A stretch of 13,638 nt of DNA from the NCBI GenBank assembly GCA_003313425.1, contig NHZP01000188.1, positions 1-13,638 of the forward strand. Direction: 5' to 3'. A program made the translations under genes and the position numbers. Under the pieces are notes generated by a model. It saw nothing but the letters and a program-made list of their open reading frames with translations, was not told where the DNA came from and did no database searches. Source of the DNA: Pseudopyrenochaeta lycopersici. Taxonomy: Eukaryota > Ascomycota > Dothideomycetes > Pleosporales > Pseudopyrenochaetaceae. Shown here one piece after another: positions 1 through 7,683 of the stretch (positions within the stretch are counted from its first letter, which is position 1; each line of letters begins with the position of its first letter).

Positions 1-418
1 CTTCTTTTGCTACTTGTAATAGCGCAAGAAGCTCAGCTTCTGTAGTTAATGTTGTGACTGTATCTTGCTTACTTACTTTCTAAGTAATTAAACTGCTGAA
101 TAACTTAATTATGTATCCCTGCGAGCTTTTTCTATTAATTATGTTGTCTGCAAACGAGGTATCGCTTGCTACTTTAAGACAGTTATCTCTACTAAGCTTA
201 AGGGATCTTGATTTAGTGCTTTAGAGGTAAAGGAGAACTTAGTTAGCTACTGTATAGTGCTTAGTGCTAGGGTTTATAAGGAATTGGGCTAGTCTTAATG
301 TTATAAAGGCGATGTCTAGTTAGGTTATAACAGCTGCATATAGCAGAGATCTAATCTTACGTTGGTACTTATTAATTTTTAATAGAGTTGCTAGGCTGTC
401 TCGGGGCTTTAGTTTAAT
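1..418 (-). pseudogene. Ty1/copia reverse transcriptase-RNase H fragment, RIP-damaged
   Basis: Read on the minus strand from 418 down to 1, one continuous frame gives the end of a copia-type polyprotein. A YQRKIRSLLYAAV stretch is followed by LDIAF, then LAQFLINPSTKHY, and at the end KQDTVTT and TEAELLAL, the classic end of the copia reverse transcriptase and its RNase H. At least four in-frame stops interrupt it. They fit Gln or Arg codons and one Trp codon (before KVSKQ) hit by C-to-T on one strand or the other. The upstream part, including the YVDD catalytic box, is absent: homology ends at about 418. The downstream end lies left of the window. It is a dead fragment with no sign of expression. 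Family assignment is firm; the exact element name is unknown. Confidence 0.88.
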
Positions 419-790
419 GGCTGCTATTGTGCCGTTGCACAGGGTACCTGGGCAATCAGGTGATGATAGGTTTCCTTTGTCAGCGAAATTTGGTGATAAA
501 ACTTGGAGATGCGAGAGATCTCAACATCATGCACCAAACGTGATGCACCATGCACCACACACCACGATAATTCACTTCAAAACTGAGATTTTGCAAAGTA
601 GCTAGTGCATTAGCTACGTCAATTTAATGAGATTTCAGACCATTTTGTTTATTACTTTTAATCAGGCTCCATACTTACCTTCGTTTCTAGCAGACTGCAC
701 AGGCAGGGCTGCTCCTGTTATTCACGCACGTTTGACTCCAACGTTACCTCTTATTCACAACACCAGAACTGCAGGATTATGCTAAACTAC
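419..790. other. Intervening stretch without RIP signature, no gene seen
   Basis: This stretch lies between the copia fragment and the old gypsy element. Unlike both neighbours it keeps many CpA dinucleotides, for example in the TGCACAGG, CATCATGCACC and CACAACACC words. An open frame at 417-605 has no recognisable motif and I do not call it a gene. ATGCACCA occurs three times at 529-536, 543-550 and 550-557. It may be host DNA or part of a low-copy element. The right border near 790 is approximate and is set only by where CpA thins out. Confidence 0.5.
529..557. repeat. Short ATGCACCA triple repeat
   Basis: The octamer ATGCACCA occurs at 529-536, 543-550 and 550-557; the last two overlap by one base. 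It sits inside the stretch that escaped RIP. No function can be assigned, and it could be simple chance or slippage. Confidence 0.5.
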
Positions 791-1140
791 CTTATTAACT
801 CTACAAATAATAGCGAAGCCTAAGGGGTATAACAGTCTGTCCTAGTTAGGCTACAGCTAATAAGAGTAGAAAAAGCCTATATAGCATTAAACTGTTAACG
901 TTAAAAACATAAATATAAGAGCGCTATATTACGATACAGAGATTATAGGATTACCTAGAAAGAGCTAGGTGTCTATTTAACCCTAATAAACCTTTAAGAG
1001 GGATGGCGCTGTTACGGCTAGCCTTTGGAACCTTTAAGAGAGATAGCGCTGTTACGGCTAGCCTTCGGAACCTTTAAAAGGGATAGCGCTGTTACAGCTA
1101 CCCCCTCTACATTTTTAGAGCTAAGAGTTAACAGGGACTA
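791..1140 (+). other. Upstream non-coding part (possible 5' LTR or leader) of the old gypsy element
   Basis: The stretch is AT-rich, partly CpA-depleted and without coding potential. It leads directly into the long gag frame of the old gypsy element and holds three 40-bp units at 991-1100. A TATAAG box at 914-919 could be an LTR promoter. A 7-bp inverted repeat (TTAACAG at 1128-1134, CTGTTAA at 1144-1150) crosses its right edge. A TGT at 838-840 is a weak candidate for an LTR edge. I could not fix an LTR start, LTR end or primer binding site, because the partner LTR is outside the window and RIP has altered the ends. Confidence 0.4.
991..1100. repeat. 40-bp direct tandem repeat, 2.75 units
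   Basis: Units lie at 991-1030, 1031-1070 and 1071-1100 (the last truncated to 30 bases). Each begins CCTTTAA(G/A)AG and continues GATNGCGCTGTTAC(G/A)GCTA. Differences between units are nearly all C/T or G/A changes, so the copies were probably identical before RIP-type decay. They lie just upstream of the gag frame, where LTR or leader repeats are common. There are no spacers, so this is not a CRISPR array. Confidence 0.9.
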
Positions 1141-3960
1141 GCTCTGTTAAGGCTGTATCCTTATTATCTTACTATAATAAATTAAGACTTCCTATAAGAT
1201 AAGCAGAAGCTAACTTAGTAGTAGGAGGATAATAACAAGAATAAGAATAAGACAATAGAAAACAGAAACGAGAATAGCTATAAACGATTAAGAAACAATT
1301 TAGAAGTAGTACAGTATTAGATTTTAGTTAATTATTAGCGTTAGTAAGGAACTGCCTAGTAGTTGCAGTCTCCTTATTTAGTTATACTAAAGGGCTATAG
1401 CAGCCTATTCAGGATTCAGCCTTTAGCTATCCTCATAGCTAAATTAACACCAGATTTGCTGTCATTCAGATCAGATCTTACGCCGGCTATTAAGGTTATT
1501 AAAAAACACACTATAGATACTAGCAAAGTACTTATACCTATAAGGCTAGTAAGGAAAGACTTTCTATTTATAGGAAAAGACATTACTAAGTTCCTAGATA
1601 ACTTTAATTACTAGGCAGATAATAGCAGCTATAATAACTATTAAAAGATAAGAATCCTTCTAGACTTCTATAACACTATATATAGAAGCTTTATTAAGAA
1701 AATAAGGCTATATAAGGTACTAGACTAGAAGAAGCTTTAAGAAGTAATAAAAGAGTATTAGCACGATTAAGATGTAGCTTAACGCATAGGAACGCGAGCG
1801 TTCCTAGAGGCCTATGTTTCTAAGACGTTAAGAAAATTCCTAGGACTATCTAAGTATGTAACTAACTTCGCAGCGTACAGTAACGCTTATATTAAGACAG
1901 GCTAGCTATATAGGATAGAGGCTGGTTTCTTTTTCGCTAGAGGCCTCCTAAGAGAAGACTAGGATATAATCTTTATCTATATATATAAAGGGCTAATTCT
2001 AGATAAGCTAGAGAGTTTTAATATTAAGAAGATTTATACGTATCTTAAGCGCGTGTACTACTAGAGAGAGGGGATAAAACAGATATCCCCTGGCTATGCA
2101 GAAAGAGAGGCTAAGCTTACACACTAGATCCTAGGTTAAGAAAAGAAAATATTAATAGCTAAGTAGGTAAAAGATACAGTTAATAACTATAAGAGAAGCA
2201 AGGTTTAAGAAGAAGCTAGGCCTACTCTTCTACCTAGTGTAGATCTAGAGGTTTAAGACCTTATTTTAGCCCTTAGTAACTAGAAGATTAGCCTAGCTAA
2301 GGTTAATAAGATAATAGTTTATCTTAAACTAGGTTAGATTCTAAGGAACCTAGCTACCTACGCGTACTTTATTAGCTAAGTCGTCTTAAGAGATAATACT
2401 AAGCAGCTACTATTAGATAGGAATAATAGCTCTTATATAACGACAGCTCCTCGCAGCTTAAATCCTTAGTAAGGCGCGATTACTATCTAAGGCTGTAAAT
2501 ATTAAAATACTTATAATATATACAACCTCCCTAGTCATATTACTAGAGAATATAAGCTGTATTAGCTGCTTCTATATCTTAGCTAGATTAGCTTTAAGTA
2601 GAATAAGGAAGTTAGATATAAGACTTACTATTTTAGTCCTTTGCATAAGAGGTTAGGGCAAATCTAAGGAACTGCACCCTAAATACTGCAGCTCTATTAG
2701 TTAAAATAGAAAATTTAGGAGTATTACAGAGTTACTAATAATATTCTAGATTAGCTAGCGTTAGCAGTATATCTAGAGAAGTTTAATAGAGTAGACTTAA
2801 GGCCTACTTAATATTAAAAGCTTAGACTACTAGCTGCGCAGTAACAGAAGGTAGTTAGTCCTAATATAAATACGATTACAGAAGATAGATATAGCAGGGC
2901 AGCTATAAGCCTAGCTAAGGATCTTCTAAACTTTCAGAACGTTAGGATATTACTAAGAGGCTTAACTAAGGCGTATTTTACTCTTAATAAGGTTACATCT
3001 TAGGATATTATTCTTAGTGCTTTTAAGGAAGGAGCAGTAAATACTAGCTTAACTTATACAGTAACACGCTCTTAAACGCGTTAGAATATTAGGAAAGATC
3101 TAGTTCTTAAGAAAGTTAGGCAGAGTAAAGTATAGAAGTAAGCTCCTGCTAAACCTCCTTATTCTAAGCAACTAAAGTAAGTTATAGTTAAGGACTATTA
3201 TATGCCTGCTATAAGGGGTAATACTATATTTAAACTAATAGATATTAAGGAATTTAAGTAAGTAGAGCTAATTCTATTCGCTAGCTAAGCCTATAATAAG
3301 CTATTCTCTCTTATATAGCCTCTAGATAATAATAGAAGCTTTTAAGATTTAAAAGCTAAGCCTAAATTTATTAGTTAGAATAAGAAAAAGAAGAACTAGA
3401 ATAATAGCCTTACTAACACAGAGCTCTATTATTTGCTAGGCCCGCATCTAAACTATATCGCTACTACTATACTATATTAGGAGGTACGTAGTATAACTTT
3501 TAGGGACCTTATAAGCTAATATTAGCTTTAAAAATAAGTTAGAAATATATTAAAAGTAATTAATAAGCTTACCGCGTTATTAGCTAGCGTAAACGCTGTA
3601 GAATTAAGTATTAGGCCGGCCAGCTAATCAGCAATCGCTAGGTTAGCTAAGCAAGACCTGCTAGAACCTAATTAGCTAACACCGCAGTGCCTTACCCTGT
3701 ACAGCCCCGCGTCCGCCTAAGTTATTAGGGATGTTTAGAGGTATTTTTCTAATAAAGAAAAGGTTAAATTAAATTAAGAAGAGACTGTTAGTCTTAAAGA
3801 AGGACTAAATTTAGGGCTTAACTTAATATAATTTAAGACGTTTAATACCTAAACTAGGTATAAAGCCCTAGGAACATATAATACTTAGCATAAAGCCTTA
3901 GTTAATCCTACTAAATAAGAAGCTATAATAATTTAAAAGAAGATAGGCATAGCCTACGTG
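1141..3960 (+). pseudogene. gag of the old gypsy element (broken by many TAG/TAA stops)
   Basis: Frame 1 can be followed for about 940 codons with stops only of TAA/TAG type, so no indel has entered. Near the N-terminus is an Asn/Lys/Glu-rich part with repeated TAG codons, probably a former Gln-rich tract (1201-1290). The recognisable retrotransposon gag core is at roughly 1540-2060, with KDFLFIGKDITKFLDNF and FLEAYVS (1801 on), then GFFFARGLL, matching the usual fungal gypsy order: a start resembling FFDGDNVTEFLE, then RRFLEAY, then WFVQGLP. I cannot place a start codon; 1141 is where the frame becomes readable. The stretch before protease is long for a gag and may include a linker. I see no zinc knuckle. 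The protein is not producible. RIP explains the stops. Confidence 0.75.
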
Positions 3961-4500
3961 CAGTGTAACCTTCTAACCTACTAGGCCTTATTTAATAGGC
4001 ATACAGTAAAGTATCTTATTAACACTAGCGCACAGATAAACCTTTTAAGATATAGTACAGCTAAAGCATTAAAGCTTACATATAAAGACTATAAGTAAGG
4101 TAGCTCGCATTAAGATAGAGTAGTTACTATAAATAGAAGCACTAATCCTTTTATAGGAACTGCGTAGAGTGTCCTAGTTAAAGTAGGGGAGGTAACTATT
4201 ATTAGTTACTTTAGGATTATTTAAAACCTAACAAGATTAGCAATTTTAGGTAGACTTTAGTGCGCTTTAGTAAAGTTATTAATTTAGTATAACGTATATA
4301 GAAGGATTACGTGCAGGATTATTTCTAAGAATAGAGATAGAAACGCCGTCTTTATAGCCTCTGATCCTGCTCTACTGCATCTAAGAGACTATATACTAAC
4401 TCCTAAAGATAAGAAAAATATATAGTAAATACCCTTTCTAGGGAGGAGTGTCTAGATTTAAGTAGAAGATACTTAAGATAATATTTTAGTTTAGAATCTT
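3961..4500 (+). pseudogene. Retropepsin-like protease of the old gypsy element, catalytic Asp lost
   Basis: Still in frame 1, the motif that should read as the D-T/S-G-A active site of a retroviral-type aspartic protease is NTSAQINLL, with its first codon at 4021. Two G-to-A changes (GAC to AAC, GGC to AGC) would account for Asp to Asn and Gly to Ser. Downstream, ILGRL followed by TAG and C, at about 4243, fits the ILGRPW flap-to-helix box of this family, with Pro to Leu and Trp to stop. The domain therefore carries RIP changes from both strands. Between about 4440 and 4560 the reading moves from frame 1 to frame 3, the only frame change seen in this element. As this lies after the protease, I read it as an indel, not as a programmed gag-pol shift. 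Confidence 0.75.
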
Positions 4501-6733
4501 ATTTATCTTATACTTAGGTTAAGTATATTTAAGAGGCTAAGTTTATAAAAGCTTCTATTAGATTTAGCAAATTTTTACCTATTTTTATAACTAATAATAA
4601 GCAGTAATTTAAAGAATAGGTAAAGTAAGTAATAAGCTATACAGTTAGAGCCTCTAAAGATCTTTTAGCTGTGCGAGAATTAGAGTCTTTTTTAGTTATA
4701 TATAAACTTAACTATTAGGCGCAATAGGAAAAGAGAAGGAAGTGCACAGGCAGTTAGGTTAATACCTTGCATAAGAGAGTAGCTAATAAGGTGCGACCTA
4801 TAGATATTCCTGCAGTATTAGATATTAAGGAGTTTAGGCGTAAGGATTAGAAGCAATATACTGTTAAACTACAACTCTTAAGAAAAAGTCTAAGACCTCC
4901 TAATATTAGACCTTTTAATTACCTTTTTAAGTATAGATATATAGTATTCCTATAAAGTATAAGATTAATACTAGAAAGGCTAGCCTTATAAAAGTTTAGA
5001 TCTAAGTTAATAAAATTAGAAGTTTAGTTATTTATTAAAATGTTAATAAATAGAGGAGTCGCGATCGCCTTTACTTTCTCTAAGACAGGACAAATTATTA
5101 AGGATATATATCCTCTATATAAGATATAGACTATTAAATATAAAGCTTAGTAAGAAAAATTATTCCTAATAGCGCGAGCTGTTAAGGAAGAGTTAGTTAT
5201 AATATTTAATAATAGACTTAATTAAGGAGTACTAGAAAGATGCGCTAGTTAGTATAGAAACTTATAGTTTCTAGTTAAAAAGAAGGATAAGAGTTATTAG
5301 ATAATACTTAGGTTAATTAAGATAAACGTAGTATCTCTTAGGGATACTAATCTGCTTCTAATAGCAGATAAATTCTCTAAGTATTTTAGTAGATGTTATA
5401 TTCTGTCTCTTATAGATCTATTCTTAGGATATAACTAGATTATACTTTATCTAGATAGCAGAGACATAACTACCTTTTATACGCTAGTTAGTTTGCTTTA
5501 ATACTGTATAATAGTTTAAGGCGCTACTAACTTAGTTGCAGTCTTTTAGCTAGTAGTTATAAAGATTATAAAGAATTATTAGCTATATACTATTCTTTTT
5601 ATAAATAATATTACTGCTAGCAGTCCTAAAACTAACTATAGAGGAGAAGAAGTATTTCCTAGAGTAAGAAGATATATATTAGAATATATTTAGTAGCTAG
5701 ATAGGGCCCTAGCTAACGTAGAAAGAGCTAGAGCTATAATTTTAGGTAAGAAGTGTTATTAGGGAGTCTCTAGATTAGGGGTAGTTAGATATAAGGTTAC
5801 TGCGTAAGAGAGATATCTAGATTAATAGAAAGTAGCTAAGATTCTAGATTAGCTAGAATACAGAAATATAAAAGAAGTAAGAGCGTTTATAGGTATCTAT
5901 GTCTACTACAGGATATAAGTGCCTAGCTTTGCTATTCGCGTAAAGCCCCTATTCTAGTTAATAAGGACTAGCGTTAAATAGATATAGAAAAAGGCTTAAT
6001 AAGAGGCTATACGTACCTTAAAGTAATACATTACTTTAGCCCTAGCGTTAGTAAGTCCTAACTATAAAAATAGAGGCATAATTTTTATAGCAGTAGATGC
6101 GAGTAAGGAAGGCGCAGGCGTGTCTCTTAAACAGATTAGAGCAGACAGAAAAAGACATCTATATTAATTTAAAAGTATAATTTAGTTAAAAGCTAAGAGT
6201 CTCTAGCACTTAATAAAGCTTAAGTGTAAGGCAGTATTATAGGCGTTAAAGAAATTTAGAACCTAGCTATATAGATAACATTTTACTATTAAAACGGACG
6301 CTTAGACGCTTATTTATTAACTTAACAGATTATTGCCTAACGTCCCTAGGTTAGTCTAAAACAGGTAGCTTACAGCTATCCTTACTTAGGACTTTAATAT
6401 TAAGTATATTTCTAGAAAGAAGAATATTATTACTAATACGTTATTACGTTACTTAAAGCTAGAAGGATAAGAACAGCTAGATAAGACTAAAGATAACCTT
6501 AAAGATTTTATTAAAAACGTAATTACTAACCTTAAGTTTGCCTTACCTGCTAAGATAAGTAGGGTACTAAATAAGTAATACTTAGATAAGTTAGAAGTAA
6601 TTACTTAGTTCTTAATAAGATTTAAGAAGCCTAAAGGCCTTATGAGGGCATAACTTTAAGTATAGAAAAAGAGGGTGATAAATTTCTTTATATAAGAAGG
6701 GTATCTCTTCTAAAAGTCTATAAGGAATATAGC
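4500..6733 (+). pseudogene. Reverse transcriptase-RNase H and start of integrase of the old gypsy element
   Basis: Frame 3 carries a reverse transcriptase of the common fungal gypsy type. The blocks run in order: NKVRPIDIPA before the domain, GVLERCAS and FLVKKKDKSY (about 5230-5300), SLIDLF with the motif A Asp kept (codon 5415), GATN, then the catalytic box. That box should read FVDD but reads FINN (5598-5609), so both Asp became Asn by G-to-A. The connection has EVRAFIGIYVYYR. RNase H follows with FIAVDASKEGAG, its first Asp kept (codon 6096). The frame ends with a block typical of the integrase N-terminus (FF, EGYLF) and is cut after position 6733 by a foreign LTR edge. Numerous TAG/TAA stops make it dead. 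Confidence 0.88.
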
Positions 6734-6740
6734 TGTCAGG

Positions 6741-6814
6741 GTTCAATCCTTTCAGGTTACTAGACGCAGGTGAAAGGGTTTAATCCTGCCAAGTTACTAG
6801 ACGCAGGTGAAAGG
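6741..6814. repeat. 37-bp tandem duplication at the LTR start
   Basis: Copies lie at 6741-6777 and 6778-6814. The last 22 bases, GTTACTAGACGCAGGTGAAAGG, differ in none of the positions after the first two bases. The left part (AATCCT) is also shared, with a few changes between. Such duplications in U3 often carry enhancer-like sites, but no factor can be named here. Confidence 0.9.
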
Positions 6815-6839
6815 TAACTGTTACCTCTTACCTTTCACC
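6806..6839. repeat. Perfect 12-bp hairpin in the LTR
   Basis: GGTGAAAGGTAA at 6806-6817 is the exact reverse complement of TTACCTTTCACC at 6828-6839, with a 10-base loop (CTGTTACCTC). The left arm is the end of the second 37-bp unit, so the right arm may be an inverted third copy of that site. It lies upstream of the TATA-like box. Confidence 0.85.
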
Positions 6840-6880
6840 AAGCTAGGTAACTGGATCGGGACTAGCCTGCTCTAGCTTAT

Positions 6881-6889
6881 GTATATAGG
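6881..6889 (+). promoter_or_regulatory. Possible TATA box of the LTR promoter
   Basis: GTATATAGG in the first fifth of the LTR is the best TATA-like match upstream of the gag gene and is in a fitting place for an LTR U3 promoter. It is followed within five bases by an ACCTCTC/GAGAGGT inverted repeat (6894-6900, 6911-6917). The call is by position and sequence only. Confidence 0.4.
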
Positions 6890-7115
6890 CAGCACCTCTC
6901 CCCCGAAGGTGAGAGGTATCTGCTATTTTGTCCATTTCCTTTTAAATTGAGTTTCTTCAACTAAGACCGTCCCAACTGTGCGTGTTGACTGCCTTACATA
7001 ATAGCAGATCATACAGCGCTTTGGCTCCTCTCTGTGGTTGACACACAGTTGCTTGAGCTGTTACCCCTTAGGTGAGTTTAACAGTAAGGTGGTACTAACG
7101 TACTAGGACCAGATC

Positions 7116-7145
7116 CTATCCCCCCTCGGTTGAGCTTTGGGATAG
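7116..7145. repeat. LTR stem-loop, copy 1
   Basis: CTATCCC (7116-7122) pairs with GGGATAG (7139-7145) around the 16-base loop CCCTCGGTTGAGCTTT. A second copy 93 bases downstream has the same loop and a stem that differs by one fully compensated pair. The location, between the promoter region and the gag leader, would put it in the R/U5 part of the RNA. The role is unknown: packaging, dimerisation, polyadenylation control or protein binding are all only possibilities. Confidence 0.8.
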
Positions 7146-7208
7146 CCCTCGCACGATAGTCGATTTACGGTGCTATCCTCTGCTGCCAGTTTGGCCAAAA
7201 TTTTGCAA

Positions 7209-7240
7209 GCTATTCCCCCTCGGTTGAGCTTTGGAATAGC
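7209..7240. repeat. LTR stem-loop, copy 2
   Basis: GCTATTCC (7209-7216) pairs with GGAATAGC (7233-7240), an 8-bp stem around the same 16-base loop as copy 1 (7217-7232). Compared with copy 1, the C-G pair at the third position from the loop has become T-A, and one closing G-C pair is added. Confidence 0.8.
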
Positions 7241-7561
7241 CCAGAATTTGCCAGGTTTCCTTGCCGGTAACCTGTTTCGCACCTCAGTGCCTGCGCTTTG
7301 CGCCACCTGAACGCTAGGATTGTTGTTAACAAGACACGTCCTATTGTTCCCTTCCTTGAATAGGAACACTCTGGGGATTACTCCTACTTTTACACACTAT
7401 AGTCTGTGCGTGTGTTTTGATTGCGCGCACGTGCCGCCTTAAGCACGCATTTACCCTCCAAAACTTCCCGATCGGGTAATTCTCTGAACTTGGCTTGTGC
7501 ACGACACTCCTAAGTATTTGTCCCGGTCCCAGCAACCTCACCCAACTAACAACACTACTCA

Positions 7562-7683
7562 ACTGATAGTTAAATCTTAAGTCTGCTTACTAAAGCTTAA
7601 GGATTCCCTCCAGTTTTACTTCAACTTTTACTTTTACTGCTACAGCTACTCTTACTTCTATCTGACCTTCTTTGTTCAGCCTG
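7562..7683 (+). other. Untranslated leader between LTR and gag
   Basis: This short stretch precedes the gag start. From about 7607 to 7677 it is strongly pyrimidine-rich, with repeated TTTTACT and CTACT words. A primer binding site should lie at its left end; TGATAGTTAAATC at 7564 on is the only weak candidate, and I cannot match it to a tRNA. Confidence 0.45.

Larger units (their letters stand above)
791..6733 (+). mobile_element. Old Ty3/gypsy (Metaviridae-type) element, heavily RIP-mutated, cut off at its integrase
   Basis: The order gag, protease, reverse transcriptase, RNase H and first residues of integrase on the plus strand identifies a Ty3/gypsy element. The DNA is saturated with TpA and CTAG words. 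The sampled lines 2341-2400 and 3541-3600 contain no CpA at all and one TpG together, yet seven CpG. Stops stand mostly at Gln and Trp positions. The frame is otherwise well kept: frame 1 runs from 1141 to about 4500 and frame 3 from about 4500 to 6733. The element ends abruptly at 6733, where a different LTR starts. The rest of integrase and the 3' LTR should lie to the right of the nested guest, outside this window. The left edge is uncertain. Confidence 0.85.
6734..7561 (+). repeat. 5' LTR of the nested gypsy element (right end approximate)
   Basis: The left edge is set by TGTCAGGG at 6734 and by the end of the old integrase frame. The right edge is a guess at the CA of CACTACTCA, because the second LTR is not in the window and I could not identify a TGG-type primer binding site. 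Inside are a 37-bp tandem duplication, a 12-bp hairpin, a TATA-like box at 6881-6889, a second small hairpin next to it, and two related stem-loops at 7116-7145 and 7209-7240. Open frames read on the minus strand here (7103-7562) have no family resemblance and are not taken as genes. LTR U3 would hold promoter signals, and R/U5 the start site and polyadenylation signals. Confidence 0.55.

Noticed and set aside
417..605. Open frame on the plus strand (62 codons)
   Set aside because: No recognisable motif, short, and lies in a non-coding intervening stretch; chance is sufficient.
991..1100. CRISPR-like array
   Set aside because: The 40-bp units are adjacent without spacers, and the setting is a eukaryotic transposon.
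1363..1614. Open frame that looks like a small separate gene
   Set aside because: It is just a stop-free piece of the old gypsy gag frame, which continues on both sides.
4440..4560. Programmed gag-pol frameshift in the old element
   Set aside because: The shift lies after the protease, not before it, and no slippery site was recognised; an indel is simpler.
7103..7562. Two overlapping minus-strand open frames (88 and 73 codons)
   Set aside because: They sit inside the LTR and cover its stem-loops and direct repeats; no protein family resemblance.
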